The notes: generated by a model from the sequence alone, not told the origin. Shown: positions 1-10,367, numbered from the stretch's first letter. The stretch is DNA of 64,000 nucleotides from Alcaligenes faecalis (GCF_009497775.1 NZ_CP031012.1:2976001-3040000), one strand, 5' to 3'. Program-made: numbers and translations.

Positions 1-2
1 AA

Positions 3-761
3 GAGGTTCGCAAGGCTTTGGCTGATGGCTTGAAAGGCTGGCGCAAAGCCCCGGCCTACCAGCGTCCGGACAATCCGCTGCAAACCGTGGCTCCCAAGGT
101 CTTTGACATCAACACCCCGGACAAGGCCAACGCTTTCTATCTGGCGGATCTGGGCCTGAAGCTGCAAGACAGCGATGCCGACTTCCCGGCTGTCTATCTG
201 GCCAACTACTTGCTGGGTCTGTCCGAGACCTCACGCCTGTGGAACCGCGTGCGTGTGGAAGATGGCCTGTCCTACAACGTACGCAGCCAGGTGGATGCGT
301 CCAGCTATGAGCCTAATGGTACGTGGACGGTGTATGCCATTCACGCTCCCAGCAATAGCGAAAAGCTGGGCAAGACCATCAACGAAGTGCTGGCGCAAAC
401 ACTGAAAGATGGCTTTAGCGAGCAAGAGGTCAAGGAAGGCGTGAATGCCTTGCTGAACTACCGTCGCTTGTCGCGCAGCCAGGACACCGTCGTCAGCAGC
501 GCCTGGTTGAATTACCTGGATCTGGGCCGCAGCTTTGAATGGTCCGAAAAAATGGACCAGGATCTGCAAAAGCTCAATGCAGAACAGGTCAATGCCGTTC
601 TTCGCAAATACCTGAAGCCCAAGGAAATGGTAGTGGCAATTGCCGCCGACCATGAGCGCCAGAAGCAAGGTGCTGCGGCGCCTGAGGCTCAGGCAGCAGA
701 GCAAGAGGCACCCGCTCCAGCTCCAACTGGCGTCCCAGCGGCTCTGGAAGCTCAACCCTGA
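3..761 (+). CDS. M16-family zinc peptidase, C-terminal part (partial at window start)
   Basis: The frame is open from base 3, so the gene begins upstream of the window and only about 250 C-terminal residues are seen. The visible part resembles the non-catalytic C-terminal half of pitrilysin/insulinase-type (M16) peptidases, with the typical stretch 'LANYLLGLSETSRLWNRVR' followed by 'GLSYNV'. The zinc-binding HxxEH motif belongs to the N-terminal half and is not in view. The last 30 residues are a low-complexity Ala/Pro/Glu/Gln tail. Such two-domain proteins are usually periplasmic or membrane-associated in proteobacteria, but no signal peptide can be checked here. A strong hairpin terminator follows within 65 bases. 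Confidence 0.8.
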   Translation, partial: EVRKALADGLKGWRKAPAYQRPDNPLQTVAPKVFDINTPDKANAFYLADLGLKLQDSDADFPAVYLANYLLGLSETSRLWNRVRVEDGLSYNVRSQVDASSYEPNGTWTVYAIHAPSNSEKLGKTINEVLAQTLKDGFSEQEVKEGVNALLNYRRLSRSQDTVVSSAWLNYLDLGRSFEWSEKMDQDLQKLNAEQVNAVLRKYLKPKEMVVAIAADHERQKQGAAAPEAQAAEQEAPAPAPTGVPAALEAQP

Positions 762-799
762 TGGATGCAGCACAAGGCCTGCTCAGGCAGGCATAAAAA

Positions 800-830
800 A
801 AAGCCCGGTACTTTCGTACCGGGCTTTTTT
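800..830. terminator. Bidirectional rho-independent terminator
   Basis: A perfect 11-bp stem (801-811 with 816-826, core GCCCGGTAC) with a TTTC loop is flanked by an A-run on the left and a T-run on the right. It can therefore terminate both the M16 gene (plus strand) and dnaJ (minus strand), which converge here. Confidence 0.88.
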
Positions 831-852
831 ATTTTGCTTTCCCTTGCAGGAT

Positions 853-1986
853 TCAGGAGAAGAAACCCTTCACCTTGTCCGTCCAGGATTCGCTTTTGGG
901 CGAGTGCTTGACGCCACCATCGCTCAAGGCCTGTTCAAACTGACGCAGCAATTTCTTTTGCTCTTCGTTCAGACGTACAGGTGTCTCGATCTGAATGTGG
1001 CAGTACAAGTCACCGGGGTAGCTGGAGCGCAAGCCCTTGATACCCTTACCGCGCAAACGGAAGGTCTTGCCCACTTGGGTGCCTTCAGGGATGGTGATCT
1101 CGCCACGCCCTGTCAGGGTAGGCACTTCCACCGTTCCGCCCAAGGCCGCCGTGGTAAAGGGGATGGTCAGCTCGCAATGCAGATCCTCGCCATCACGCTG
1201 GAAAATACCGTGCGGCTTGATGCGGATTTCCACATACAAGTCACCGGCAGGACCACCGTTTACGCCAGGTTCGCCATTGCCGCTGGAGCGAATGCGCATG
1301 CCATCATCAATACCGGCCGGAATCTTGACCTGCAAAGTCTTGGTCTTTTTGACCTTGCCTTCGCCGTGACACACCACGCAGGGATCAGGAATTTCCTTGC
1401 CGCTACCGTGACAGGTCGGGCAGGTTTGCTGCATGCTGAAAATGCCCTGCTGCATGCGGACTGCGCCACTGCCTTGGCAGGTACGGCAAGTCTGTGCAGA
1501 GGTACCGGGCTTGGCACCCGAACCCGAGCAGGTTTCGCAGTTTTCCCAGCTAGGTACACGAATTTCAGTATCAAAACCGGCTGCTGCCTGCTCCAGGCTG
1601 ATATCCAGCGAATAGCGCAAGTCCGCACCACGGTAAACCTGAGGGCCACCGCCGCGACGTCCGCCGCCACCACCAAAGATTTCGCCAAAAATATCGCCAA
1701 AGGCGTCTGCAAATCCGGCCCCGCCCATGCCGCCACCCATACCGCCCATGCCGGCATTGGGATCGACTCCGGCATGACCATAGCGGTCATAGGCTTCGCG
1801 TTTCTGTTCGTCGGACAGGATCTCGTACGCTTCCTTGGCTTCCTTGAACTTTTCCTCGGCGTCCTTGCTATCCGGATTACGGTCAGGGTGGAACTTCATG
1901 GCCAGCTTGCGATACGCCTTGCGGATTTCATCCTGCGTCGCATTTTTGGCCACACCGAGAATTTCGTATAAATCGCGTTTTGCCAT
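853..1986 (-). CDS. dnaJ: Chaperone protein DnaJ (Hsp40)
   Basis: This 377-residue protein is the co-chaperone that stimulates DnaK ATPase and delivers unfolded substrates in the cytoplasm. The J domain is at the N-terminus with the HPD triad at residues 33-35. A Gly/Phe-rich linker follows ([20 protein letters not shown]). Then come four CxxCxGxG zinc-finger repeats ([32 protein letters not shown]) and the C-terminal substrate-binding domains. Length and order match type I DnaJ. It lies 102 bases downstream of dnaK on the same strand, so it is probably co-transcribed from the two sigma-32 promoters upstream. Confidence 0.98.
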   Translation of the reverse strand: MAKRDLYEILGVAKNATQDEIRKAYRKLAMKFHPDRNPDSKDAEEKFKEAKEAYEILSDEQKREAYDRYGHAGVDPNAGMGGMGGGMGGAGFADAFGDIFGEIFGGGGGRRGGGPQVYRGADLRYSLDISLEQAAAGFDTEIRVPSWENCETCSGSGAKPGTSAQTCRTCQGSGAVRMQQGIFSMQQTCPTCHGSGKEIPDPCVVCHGEGKVKKTKTLQVKIPAGIDDGMRIRSSGNGEPGVNGGPAGDLYVEIRIKPHGIFQRDGEDLHCELTIPFTTAALGGTVEVPTLTGRGEITIPEGTQVGKTFRLRGKGIKGLRSSYPGDLYCHIQIETPVRLNEEQKKLLRQFEQALSDGGVKHSPKSESWTDKVKGFFS

Positions 1987-2088
1987 GTTTGATTAACGAC
2001 GTCTAAACGCCGCTGTTTGAATAATAATGCCCGATCTCCAGCGTATGCCGCCAAAGATCGGGCCAGGGAACCTTATTCAGGCTCGCAA

Positions 2089-4014
2089 TTACTGATCGCG
2101 TTTGACTTCTTTAAAGTCAGCGTCGACCACGTTCTCGTCGGCGGGCTGCTGGGCTGTACCTTCAGCACCTTCCTGTGCTGCGGCTTGAGCCTGCATGTCG
2201 GCGTACATCTTCTCGCCCAGTTTCTGCGAGGCCACACCCAGTGCTTCCACCTTGGCGTCGATGGCTTCCTTATCGCCTTCTTTCAGAGTTTCCTCCAGAT
2301 CAGCGATTGCCTTTTCGATGGCTTCTTTCTCTTCCGCTTCCAGCTTGTCGCCGTAGTCCGTCATGGACTTGCGGGTCGAGTGGATCAAGGCTTCAGCCTG
2401 GTTGCGAGCAACTGCCAGTTCAGCGATACGGTGGTCTTCAGCCGCGTTCACTTCGGCATCTTTCACCATGCGTTCGATCTCCTCGTCGGACAAACCGGAG
2501 TTTGCCTTGATAGTGATCTTGTTCTCTTTGCCTGTGCCCTTGTCTTTGGCGGACACGTGCAAGATACCGTTGGCGTCGATGTCGAAGGTCACTTCAATCT
2601 GTGGCAGGCCACGTGCTGCTGGTGGAATACCTTCCAGATTGAACTCGCCCAGAGCCTTGTTACCGGCAGCGATTTCACGCTCGCCCTGGAACACCTTGAT
2701 GGTCACAGCAGGCTGGTTATCGTCAGCCGTGGAGAACACTTGCGAATGACGCGTAGGAATCGTGGTGTTCTTCTGGATCATCTTGGTCATGACGCCACCC
2801 AGGGTTTCAATACCCAGGGACAGAGGAGTCACGTCCAGCAGCAAAACGTCAGTACGGTCGCCCGACAACACGGAACCTTGAATGGCTGCACCAGCGGCAA
2901 CAGCTTCATCAGGGTTGATGTCTTTACGTGGTTCACGGCCAAAGAACTCTTTAACGCGCTCTTGCACCTTGGGCATACGGCTCATACCGCCGACCAGGAT
3001 GACGTCGTCGATTTCCGAAACCTTCACACCGGCGTCCTTGATGGCCACGCGGCAAGGCTCGATCGTGCGTTCGATCAGGTCTTCAACCAGCGCTTCCAGC
3101 TTGGCGCGAGTGATCTTCAGGTTCAAGTGCTTGGGACCGGAAGCGTCTGCCGTAATGTAAGGCAAGTTGATTTCGGTCTGCTGCGTGGAGGACAGCTCAA
3201 TCTTGGCTTTTTCAGCGGACTCTTTCAGGCGCTGCAAGGCCAGCACGTCTTTGGACAGATCCACGCCGCTTTCTTTCTTGAACTCGGCAATGATGTAGTC
3301 AATGATGCGCTTGTCAAAGTCTTCGCCACCCAGGAAGGTGTCACCGTTGGTGGAGAGTACTTCAAACTGTTTCTCGCCATCGATATCAGCGATTTCGATG
3401 ATGGACACGTCAAACGTACCGCCGCCCAAGTCATACACAGCAATCTTGCGATCACCCTTTTCAGCCTTGTCCAGACCGAAAGCCAAAGCCGCAGCGGTTG
3501 GCTCGTTGATGATGCGCTTGACTTCCAGACCAGCAATGCGGCCTGCGTCCTTGGTTGCCTGACGCTGGCTGTCGTTAAAGTAAGCAGGCACGGTAATCAC
3601 GGCCTCGGTTACTTCTTCGCCCAGGTAGTCTTCGGCGGTTTTCTTCATTTTGCGCAAGATGTCGGCGGACACTTGCTGAGGTGCCATCTTCTTGCCTTGA
3701 GCTTCCACCCATGCGTCGCCGTTGTCGGCAGCAGCAATGGTGTAAGGCACGTGCTCGATGTCCGTCTGAACTGCCTTTTCAGTGAACTTACGACCGATCA
3801 AACGCTTGACAGCGAAGATGGTGTTGGTGGGGTTGGTGACCGCCTGGCGTTTGGCAGGAGCGCCAACCAGGATTTCGCCATCCTGCATGTAAGCCACGAT
3901 GGAAGGGGTCGTGCGACCGCCTTCGGCATTTTCGATAATACGAACCTGGTCGCCATCCAACACCGATACACAGCTATTGGTGGTTCCAAGGTCAATACCA
4001 ATGATTTTGCCCAT
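2089..4014 (-). CDS. dnaK: Molecular chaperone DnaK (Hsp70)
   Basis: This 641-residue Hsp70 binds and releases unfolded polypeptides in an ATP-driven cycle. The N-terminal nucleotide-binding domain begins [16 protein letters not shown] and includes the phosphate-2 loop [11 protein letters not shown]. The interdomain linker and beta-domain start around '[17 protein letters not shown]'. The helical lid ends in an acidic tail closing with EVKRDQ. Length is standard. The gene has its own sigma-32 promoter at 4072-4097, in addition to read-through from grpE 174 bases upstream. A long open frame antisense to it is a coding-strand shadow. Confidence 0.99.
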   Translation of the reverse strand: MGKIIGIDLGTTNSCVSVLDGDQVRIIENAEGGRTTPSIVAYMQDGEILVGAPAKRQAVTNPTNTIFAVKRLIGRKFTEKAVQTDIEHVPYTIAAADNGDAWVEAQGKKMAPQQVSADILRKMKKTAEDYLGEEVTEAVITVPAYFNDSQRQATKDAGRIAGLEVKRIINEPTAAALAFGLDKAEKGDRKIAVYDLGGGTFDVSIIEIADIDGEKQFEVLSTNGDTFLGGEDFDKRIIDYIIAEFKKESGVDLSKDVLALQRLKESAEKAKIELSSTQQTEINLPYITADASGPKHLNLKITRAKLEALVEDLIERTIEPCRVAIKDAGVKVSEIDDVILVGGMSRMPKVQERVKEFFGREPRKDINPDEAVAAGAAIQGSVLSGDRTDVLLLDVTPLSLGIETLGGVMTKMIQKNTTIPTRHSQVFSTADDNQPAVTIKVFQGEREIAAGNKALGEFNLEGIPPAARGLPQIEVTFDIDANGILHVSAKDKGTGKENKITIKANSGLSDEEIERMVKDAEVNAAEDHRIAELAVARNQAEALIHSTRKSMTDYGDKLEAEEKEAIEKAIADLEETLKEGDKEAIDAKVEALGVASQKLGEKMYADMQAQAAAQEGAEGTAQQPADENVVDADFKEVKRDQ

Positions 4015-4071
4015 GATTTTTTACCTGACTAAAAGATTGATTGCGAAAGCAAATTATTTGATGAAATGCAT

Positions 4072-4097
4072 ATGGGGAACTCTCCGTGCATTTCAAG
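4072..4097 (-). promoter_or_regulatory. Sigma-32 (RpoH) heat-shock promoter of dnaK
   Basis: Read on the minus strand, a perfect CTTGAA -35 hexamer (4092-4097) is followed by a 14-base spacer and a CCCCAT -10 core (4072-4077). This is the textbook RpoH architecture. The predicted start of transcription is near 4064, giving a leader of about 50 bases before dnaK. Flanking bases also form an inverted repeat (GAAATGCA/TGCATTTC). Confidence 0.85.
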
Positions 4098-4188
4098 AGC
4101 AGTGGCCTTATTTTTTTCACTATGCAAGCAGCAGGTCCGAAAAAGCATTCATTCCGGACAGCCTGCTGACACAGTCAGGCTGGCTCTA

Positions 4189-4773
4189 TTACTTGGGGGC
4201 CGACACCATCACCAAAGCGGGACGCAAAACGCGATCCGAAATGGTGTAGCCCTTTTGCAGCAACTGGGCAACCGCGCCTTCTTCAAACTCCGAAGGCACA
4301 GCCGAAATGGCTTGATGCAGGTGCGGATCAAACTTGTCACCGGCTTGTGGAGCCACTTCTTTCAGGTTGTTGCGCTCAAAAGCCTTGTTCAGCTGACGCA
4401 AGGTGGTTTCCACGCCTTCTTTCCAGGCGTCCGTGCTTTGCTCGGTCTGGGCCAGGGCGGCTTCCAGACTGTCGCGCACGGGGATCAGGCTTTCAGCAAA
4501 GGACTCGGTACCGAACTTGCGGGCTTTAGAGACATCATCATCCGCACGACGGCGAATGTTTTCCACTTCGGCCTTGGCACGCAGCAACTGGTCGTAGTAC
4601 TGCGACACTTTTTCCTGGGCCTGGGCCAACTCGGTGGCCAGATCAGCCGAACTTTCTTCCGGCTGCTGAGCCAAAATCTCTGGCTGGTCTTGCCCGACAG
4701 CAGATGCCTGCTCAGGCGTGTTTTCCGTCACTTCCCCGTCCAGAGGCTTATTGGGATCGGCATGTGTAGCCAT
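4189..4773 (-). CDS. grpE: Nucleotide exchange factor GrpE
   Basis: This 194-residue protein releases ADP from DnaK as part of the DnaK/DnaJ/GrpE cycle. An acidic N-terminal tail is followed by a long coiled coil ('[29 protein letters not shown]'). A C-terminal beta-wing ends in '[16 protein letters not shown]', the signature of the family. The ATG at 4773 is chosen because GGAGAT (4781-4786) sits seven bases upstream. A longer in-frame start at 4851 is unlikely because it would put the sigma-32 promoter inside the coding region. Order grpE-dnaK-dnaJ is the usual one. Confidence 0.97.
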   Translation of the reverse strand: MATHADPNKPLDGEVTENTPEQASAVGQDQPEILAQQPEESSADLATELAQAQEKVSQYYDQLLRAKAEVENIRRRADDDVSKARKFGTESFAESLIPVRDSLEAALAQTEQSTDAWKEGVETTLRQLNKAFERNNLKEVAPQAGDKFDPHLHQAISAVPSEFEEGAVAQLLQKGYTISDRVLRPALVMVSAPK

Positions 4774-4810
4774 TCGATGTATCTCCACTACAGAATTCGT
4801 TGATCGCATA

Positions 4811-4840
4811 AAAATGGGGGCATCTGCCCCCAGTTCAAGA
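4811..4840 (-). promoter_or_regulatory. Sigma-32 (RpoH) heat-shock promoter of grpE
   Basis: On the minus strand TCTTGAA (4834-4840) is followed by a 14-base spacer and CCCCATTTT (4811-4819), close to the RpoH consensus. Predicted transcription start is near 4803, about 30 bases before the grpE ATG at 4773. The spacer contains GGGGGCAGATGCCCCC, which overlaps the -10 core as a small inverted repeat. Confidence 0.88.
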
Positions 4841-4889
4841 CCTGCCTGCATATTTTGCTGGCCAGGCCCTTCAAAAACTTCAAATACCG

Positions 4890-5975
4890 CTATCGGGCTG
4901 GCACCAGACGACTGGGTAACCAGCCTCCCAGGTGCTGCACGGCCAGCCGTCCCAGGCCCTCAATCCATTGTGGATCGTCATTCAGACAAGGGATGTAATG
5001 GAACTCGCGACCGCCCTCTTCCAGGAAGGCATCGCGGCATTCCACCTGGATTTCTTCCAGTGTTTCCAGACAATCGGCCAGAAAGCCGGGGCAGACAGCA
5101 TCCACACGCCCCACGCCCTGCTTGCCCCATTCGCGCAACGTTGGCTCGGTATAGGGTTCCAGCCAGCGCTGCGCGCCAAAGCGGCTTTGAAAGGCCATAT
5201 GCACGTCTACGGCAGGCTCATCCAGCGCCGCACGCAAGGCGTCCGCGGTTTCGCGGCAGTCGCGGTAATAAGGGTCACCCAGCTCCACGCAGCGGCGCGG
5301 CAAACCGTGAAAACTCAATAACAAACGCTCTGGCTTGCCATGCTCGTCCCAATAACGACGAATCTGCGCCGCCAGCGCGCCGATATAATCCGGGTGCGTG
5401 TGATAACGCTTGAGGAAACGCAGCTCAGGCTGATTGCGCTGCTTGCTGAGATGTTCGGACACACAGTCCACCGCCGTGGCCGTGGTGCTGGCCGCATACT
5501 GCGGATACAGGGGCAGGCTCAAAATTCGCTCGCAGCCCGCTGCTTTCAATTTATCCAGACCGCTGGCAATGGACGGGTTGCCATAACGCATACCCAGCTC
5601 CACCTTCACATCGTGGCCTTGTGATTGCAGCAGCTCCTGCAGGCCATCTGCCTGTGCCTGGCTGTAGACCAGCAAGGGCGCACCTTCAGGCAACCAGATG
5701 TCCTTGTAGCGCGGTGCCAGCTTGCTGGGGCGGCGCGGCAAGATGAACAGACGCAGAATGATCTGCCAGAGCGGCTGCGGGATTTCAATAACCCGGGGGT
5801 CGGACAGAAACTCGCCCAGATAACGACGAATGGACGCGGCATCCGGCTGGTCCGGTGTACCCAGATTAACCAGCAAAATACCGACAGGTCCGGCCTCGCG
5901 TACCGGAGCCTGGGCATTGAACATATCGGCGTCCTGCGCTTCGGGCAAATAAGGAGAGGCAAACAACTTGGGCAT
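4890..5975 (-). CDS. hemH: Ferrochelatase
   Basis: This enzyme of about 361 residues inserts Fe(II) into protoporphyrin IX, the last step of protoheme synthesis. The N-terminal '[15 protein letters not shown]' (about residues 31-45) and the catalytic histidine in '[11 protein letters not shown]' (His223) are diagnostic. The C-terminal '[15 protein letters not shown]' carries the conserved acidic residues. I take the ATG at 5975; an upstream TTG at 6035 lacks a ribosome site. No clear Shine-Dalgarno sequence is visible for either. It sits between hrcA and grpE on the same strand, an order I recall from related betaproteobacteria. Confidence 0.96.
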   Translation of the reverse strand: MPKLFASPYLPEAQDADMFNAQAPVREAGPVGILLVNLGTPDQPDAASIRRYLGEFLSDPRVIEIPQPLWQIILRLFILPRRPSKLAPRYKDIWLPEGAPLLVYSQAQADGLQELLQSQGHDVKVELGMRYGNPSIASGLDKLKAAGCERILSLPLYPQYAASTTATAVDCVSEHLSKQRNQPELRFLKRYHTHPDYIGALAAQIRRYWDEHGKPERLLLSFHGLPRRCVELGDPYYRDCRETADALRAALDEPAVDVHMAFQSRFGAQRWLEPYTEPTLREWGKQGVGRVDAVCPGFLADCLETLEEIQVECRDAFLEEGGREFHYIPCLNDDPQWIEGLGRLAVQHLGGWLPSRLVPAR

Positions 5976-6038
5976 GATGATTAGTGCGTTAGACAGCCAG
6001 ATTGCCTTCAGCCCAACAACAGGCTGAAGGTCCAACCC

Positions 6039-7052
6039 TTAACTGGCAGAGTGATGGCTCAAGGCATTGGACAATAGCCGAGCCGTAATGTCCACGATAG
6101 GAATCACACGATCATACGCCATCCGGGATGGCCCGATCACACCCAGTGTGCCCACGACCTTGCCATCCACGCCATACGGCGCGGTAATGACGGACACATC
6201 GTCCAAGGGCAAAAGCTGGGAATCCCCACCGATATAAATCTGCACGCCATCGGCCTGACTGGAGACATCCAGCAAGTGCAGCAGATCGGTTTTCTTCTCG
6301 AACAGGGAAAACAGGCGGCGCAAACGGTCCATGTCCGCCACCATCTCTGTCACGTTCAACAGCTTGCTTTCACCGGCAATCACCACAGCTTCTTCGCTAT
6401 CGGGTTGATGACTGCCCACATCCACGGCTTGTTGCATCAGACGCGAAATATCCACCTGCAAGGAACTGAGTTCCTGCGACAAGGCCAGCTTGACTGACTC
6501 GAAGGACATGCCCGAGAAATGCTGATTGAAGAAGTTGCTGGCCTCGACCAGTTCCTGCTCCAGATAATCACGCGGCACAAACAGGATACGGTTTTGCACG
6601 TCGCCATCCGGCGTGACGATAATCAGCAACACCCGCTTGTCGGACAGGCGAATGAATTCAATCTGCCTGAAGGTCTGCGCTTTTTTCGGCGCCAGCACCA
6701 CACCGGCAAACTGCGACAGATTCGATAGCAAGGAAGCCGCGGAACTCACGGCCCGGTTGGGCTCGTCAAAAGGCAGGTACTGGCTAAGGTTGCGAGCATC
6801 GGGCCGCTCGAAACGTTCGGCAGCCAGGAGACGATCCACAAACAAACGGTAGCCCTTGGGCGTGGGAATACGCCCCGCCGAGGTGTGCGGGCTATGAATC
6901 AGGCCCAGGCCTTCCAGCTCGGCCATCACATTACGAATCGTGGCCGGGGAAAAATCAAAAATGGTTGATAAGGTACGGGACCCTACCGGCTGACCGTCGG
7001 CAATGTAGCGTTCGATCAGCACCTTCAACAAGGCATTTGCTCTGTCATCCAT
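6039..7052 (-). CDS. hrcA: Heat-inducible transcription repressor HrcA
   Basis: This 337-residue DNA-binding repressor classically binds the CIRCE operator and is kept active by GroEL. The N-terminal winged helix ('[33 protein letters not shown]', about residues 18-50) and '[21 protein letters not shown]' are family signatures. The C-terminal domain has '[22 protein letters not shown]' and '[20 protein letters not shown]'. The ATG at 7052 (MDDRAN) matches the usual N-terminus; a GTG eight codons upstream is possible. I saw no CIRCE element in this window, so its targets (typically groESL) are probably elsewhere. It is divergent from nadK. Confidence 0.95.
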   Translation of the reverse strand: MDDRANALLKVLIERYIADGQPVGSRTLSTIFDFSPATIRNVMAELEGLGLIHSPHTSAGRIPTPKGYRLFVDRLLAAERFERPDARNLSQYLPFDEPNRAVSSAASLLSNLSQFAGVVLAPKKAQTFRQIEFIRLSDKRVLLIIVTPDGDVQNRILFVPRDYLEQELVEASNFFNQHFSGMSFESVKLALSQELSSLQVDISRLMQQAVDVGSHQPDSEEAVVIAGESKLLNVTEMVADMDRLRRLFSLFEKKTDLLHLLDVSSQADGVQIYIGGDSQLLPLDDVSVITAPYGVDGKVVGTLGVIGPSRMAYDRVIPIVDITARLLSNALSHHSAS

Positions 7053-7130
7053 GTCGCGTACGTCACTTAAAAACACCAGCTCTGCATGATAAAGGGGAGA
7101 ATCTTACAGCCAAGCCTAGAGTGGCAACTC

Positions 7131-7136
7131 TATAAT
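7131..7136 (+). promoter_or_regulatory. Perfect TATAAT -10 box upstream of nadK
   Basis: TATAAT lies 43 bases before the nadK ATG in the 103-127 base hrcA-nadK divergent region. No good -35 hexamer is present at 16-18 bases, so the call rests on the -10 alone. Confidence 0.4.
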
Positions 7137-7179
7137 CCACTGATCGCCATTATTTCATTAATCATAAGGTTTTCGCCCC

Positions 7180-8079
7180 ATGCATTTCAAAACGGTTGCC
7201 ATTGTTGGCAGATACCAGGACTCCGGCTTGGATGCGCCCATCCGATCGCTGGCTAAAACCCTGGTCAACACTGGTTGCTCGGTGCTGTTGGAGGCCACAA
7301 CCGCCCAGAATGCCGGTATTACCGAACTGCCCATCAGCGATTATGCCCAAATTGGCGAGCGCGCCGATCTGGCCATCGTCATGGGTGGGGATGGCACCAT
7401 GATAGGCGCTGCCCGTGAATTAGCCCACAGCAAGGTTCCCCTGATCGGGATTAACCATGGTCGCCTGGGCTTTATTACCGATATTCCCTTGAATGACGCC
7501 AACGACGCCTTGCTCAGCGTTCTGAAAGGCGAGTACGACATTGAAGAGCGTTCCATGCTGGAAGGCCGCGTGGTGCGTGATGGGGAAGTGCTGTATTCGG
7601 GCGTGGCCCTGAACGATGTAGTCATCAACCGCGCCGGCCGCGGTGGCATGATCGAGCTGCGCGTCGAGCTTGATGGCGTCTTCATGTACCGCCAACGCTC
7701 CGACGGCCTGATCATCTCCACCCCCACAGGTTCGACCGCCTATGCGCTGGCCGCCAGCGGCCCCTTGCTGCACCCTTCCGTGAAGGCCTTTTTGCTGGTG
7801 CCGGTTGCACCGCAAACCCTGTCGCACCGCCCTATTGTGCTGCCCGACACCGGCACCCTGAACCTGACCATTACAGCTCTGGGCCGGGTGGAATCGGGTG
7901 GCAGCGTGCACTTTGACATGCAAACCTGGTCGGACTGTCAGCAGGGAGACCGCATTGACGTGCGTCGCTCCCAGGACACCATTCGCTTTATCCATCCCAA
8001 GGGCTACAGCTTTTTTTCCACCCTGCGTCAGAAGCTGGGCTGGAATCACATCCCTTTGCCTAACGACGAAAACGAATAA
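7180..8079 (+). CDS. nadK: NAD kinase
   Basis: This 299-residue enzyme phosphorylates NAD+ to NADP+ in the cytoplasm. The GGDGT nucleotide-binding motif is at residues 69-73. 'INHGRLGFITDI' and 'ALNDVVINRAG' follow, and then the NE/D-rich 'GLIISTPTGSTAYALAASGPLL'. Length is normal for the ATP-dependent proteobacterial enzyme. The start is preceded by AAGG nine bases upstream. recN follows after six bases, so the two form an operon, an arrangement common in betaproteobacteria. Confidence 0.97.
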   Translation: MHFKTVAIVGRYQDSGLDAPIRSLAKTLVNTGCSVLLEATTAQNAGITELPISDYAQIGERADLAIVMGGDGTMIGAARELAHSKVPLIGINHGRLGFITDIPLNDANDALLSVLKGEYDIEERSMLEGRVVRDGEVLYSGVALNDVVINRAGRGGMIELRVELDGVFMYRQRSDGLIISTPTGSTAYALAASGPLLHPSVKAFLLVPVAPQTLSHRPIVLPDTGTLNLTITALGRVESGGSVHFDMQTWSDCQQGDRIDVRRSQDTIRFIHPKGYSFFSTLRQKLGWNHIPLPNDENE

Positions 8080-8085
8080 ACCCCT

Positions 8086-9735
8086 ATGCTCCGTACCCTG
8101 CACGTTCGAGACTTTGTGATCGTGGATCAAGCCACGATTGATTTCGACTCCGGCTTCACGGTTTTTTCCGGGGAGACCGGCGCTGGCAAATCCATTCTGA
8201 TTGACGCGCTCTCCCTGGTGCTGGGGGCACGCGGCGATGCCAAAGCCATCCGCGAGGGCTGTCCGCGCACCGAAGTCAGCGCGCACTTCGACTGCGAACA
8301 AGACATTCAGAGCTGGCTCAGCGAGCGTGACTTCGATGTCGCGGACGAGCTGATCCTGCGCCGCCTGATCGATCAGCAAGGTCGCAACCGCAGCTACATC
8401 AATGGCAGCGCAGCCACCTTGACGCAGTTGCGCGAACTGGGTGAGTTGCTGGTGGATATCCACGGTCAGCACGCTCATCAAAGCCTGATGAACCCTCAAA
8501 GCCAGTACGATCTGCTCGACAGCCAGGGCGGCCATTTGCCCATGGCGCGCCAAGTAGCGCAGTCCTGGCAGCAATTGAGTCAGGCACGCAAAGCCGTCGA
8601 ACAAGCCAGCCAAAGTGCCGAACAGGGCAAGCGCGAGCAGGAACGTCTGGAGTGGCAGATTAACGAGCTCTCCAGCCTGAATCTGCGGGCAGGTGAATGG
8701 GACCAGCTGCAACAAGAACACACCCGCCTGTCCCACGCCCAGGCCCTGATCGACGGCAGTGCACTGGCCCTGACGGCTCTGGACGGCGAGGAAACCTCGG
8801 TACAACAATTGCTGGGTAAAGCCAGCCACGAAATGAGCGCCCTGCTGCGCCATGATCCTGGCCTGCAGGCCATTGTGGATGCGCTGGAGTCGGCACAAAT
8901 TGCGGTCACCGAAGCGGCGTCGGACCTGAACAGCTATCTAAGTGATATGGAGCTGGACCCCGAACGACTGGCTCAGGCAGAAGAACGGGTTTCCGCCATT
9001 TTCAGTGCCGCGCGCAAACTGAAAGTGGAGCCCGAAGAACTGCCCAGCCTGCTGGAAACCTGGCAGGAACAGTTGGCACAGTTACAGCAGTCTTTTGATC
9101 TGGAAGCCTTGCAAGCCAAAGCCCTGCAAGCGGAAAAACAATATCAGGAGCTTAGCGGCAAGCTAAGCACGGCAAGACGCAAAACCAGTGTGCAACTGAG
9201 CAAACAGGTTAGCCAGGCGATGCAATCCATGGCCATGCAAGGCGGTCGCTTCGAGGTTGCCCTGACCGCTTGCGCACCTCAAGTTCACGGCGTGGAGCAA
9301 GTGGAATTTCTGGTTGCTGGTCATGAAGGGGTGACACCACGCCCGCTGGCCAAAGTGGCCTCGGGGGGTGAACTGGCCCGAATTTCCCTGGCGCTATCGG
9401 TTATCGCCAGCCAGGCAGCACGTGTGCCTACCTTGATTTTTGACGAGGTGGATACGGGTGTGGGTGGCGCGGTGGCCGAAGTAGTGGGACGTTTGCTACA
9501 AGAGCTGGGTGCACGTCATCAGGTTCTGTGTGTGACCCACCTGCCCCAGGTGGCTGCCTGCGGCAACCATCATTTGAAGGTCGAGAAAACGACGGAGCAA
9601 GGCCAGACTTTTTCCTCTATCCGTCCTTTGGCGCAAGACGAACGCGTGGACGAAATCGCCCGTATGCTGGGTGGTCTGGAAATTACGCAAACAACGCGTG
9701 AGCATGCGCGGGAAATGCTGGCACGTCAGCGTTAA
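8086..9735 (+). CDS. recN: DNA repair protein RecN
   Basis: This 549-residue SMC-like ATPase acts in double-strand break repair. The Walker A motif GETGAGKS is at residues 29-36, close to the N-terminus as expected. A long coiled-coil middle region is rich in Gln/Ala/Glu. The ABC signature 'ASGGELARISLALSVI' and Walker B 'PTLIFDEVDTGVGG' are near residues 420-460. 'CVTHLPQVAACGNHHLKVEK' is the RecN-typical histidine switch region. It is six bases after nadK and is followed by a clear terminator. Confidence 0.97.
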   Translation: MLRTLHVRDFVIVDQATIDFDSGFTVFSGETGAGKSILIDALSLVLGARGDAKAIREGCPRTEVSAHFDCEQDIQSWLSERDFDVADELILRRLIDQQGRNRSYINGSAATLTQLRELGELLVDIHGQHAHQSLMNPQSQYDLLDSQGGHLPMARQVAQSWQQLSQARKAVEQASQSAEQGKREQERLEWQINELSSLNLRAGEWDQLQQEHTRLSHAQALIDGSALALTALDGEETSVQQLLGKASHEMSALLRHDPGLQAIVDALESAQIAVTEAASDLNSYLSDMELDPERLAQAEERVSAIFSAARKLKVEPEELPSLLETWQEQLAQLQQSFDLEALQAKALQAEKQYQELSGKLSTARRKTSVQLSKQVSQAMQSMAMQGGRFEVALTACAPQVHGVEQVEFLVAGHEGVTPRPLAKVASGGELARISLALSVIASQAARVPTLIFDEVDTGVGGAVAEVVGRLLQELGARHQVLCVTHLPQVAACGNHHLKVEKTTEQGQTFSSIRPLAQDERVDEIARMLGGLEITQTTREHAREMLARQR

Positions 9736-9755
9736 GCGCTGTTGAAACGCAAGCT

Positions 9756-9791
9756 AAACCACCAGCGCCTGAGGCAGCTGGTGGTTTTTTT
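9756..9791 (+). terminator. Rho-independent terminator after recN
   Basis: A perfect 11-bp stem (9756-9766 with 9777-9787, core CCACCAGC/GCTGGTGG) with a 10-base loop is followed by a T-run. It ends the nadK-recN unit. Confidence 0.88.
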
Positions 9792-9911
9792 GTATCCAAT
9801 CGTGAGGCCCTGTGGCCCGGATCTGATTGTTCTTTGAATTTTCAGGATGCCGTCCTGGCTATCCTGCCCCCAATCATCAGATCCCGTACCGGCGGGCCCT
9901 CTACAAATGAA

Positions 9912-10367
9912 TTAACTGCGCAAGGTAGGCTTGGCCTGCTTGCCTGCTTCCGAGCACTTGGGGCAAATGCCGTACAACAGCATCGTGTGGCTCTCCAGCA
10001 CAAAACCGTGGTCTTTGGCGACCTGGTGCTGGCGGGCTTCGATATTGCTGTCAGTAAACTCTTCCACAACGCCGCAATTGGTGCAGATCAGGTGATCGTG
10101 GTGATCGCCGTCATTCAGTTCAAAGACGGCCTTGCCGCCGTCAAACTGGCTGCGCACCAAAATGCCGGCTTGCTCGAACTGGGTCAGCACACGGTAAACC
10201 GTGGCCAAACCAATATCGACTTCCTCGGCAATGAGCAGACGGTATACGTCTTCAGCGCTCAGGTGTCGTTGACCGTCCTGATCGGAGCGGCGAAAAATAT
10301 CCAGAATCTTCAGGCGCGGAAAAGTCGCCTTAAGCCCCATGTTCTTCAGTTCATTTTGATCGTTCAT
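9912..10367 (-). CDS. fur: Ferric uptake regulator Fur
   Basis: This 151-residue iron-responsive repressor has an N-terminal winged helix. The dimerisation domain carries the HHDHLIC metal motif (His89-Cys95), with CxxC pairs at Cys95/Cys98 and Cys135/Cys138. The helix '[20 protein letters not shown]' is the DNA-recognition region. Length fits. It is divergent from bamE, as is usual in beta- and gammaproteobacteria. Candidate Fur boxes occur near bamE (10483-10501), upstream of the TonB-dependent receptor and upstream of the PchR-like regulator in this same window. Confidence 0.97.
   Translation of the reverse strand: MNDQNELKNMGLKATFPRLKILDIFRRSDQDGQRHLSAEDVYRLLIAEEVDIGLATVYRVLTQFEQAGILVRSQFDGGKAVFELNDGDHHDHLICTNCGVVEEFTDSNIEARQHQVAKDHGFVLESHTMLLYGICPKCSEAGKQAKPTLRS

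Noticed and set aside
2017..4032. Long open frame on the plus strand opposite dnaK (671 codons)
   Set aside because: It is the antisense shadow of a highly conserved gene with strong codon bias; no ribosome site or recognisable protein. The same applies to 640-1971, 7420-8898, 17355-18602 and 43611-45020.
4774..4851. N-terminal extension of GrpE
   Set aside because: It would place the sigma-32 promoter inside the gene; the internal ATG at 4773 has a good ribosome site.
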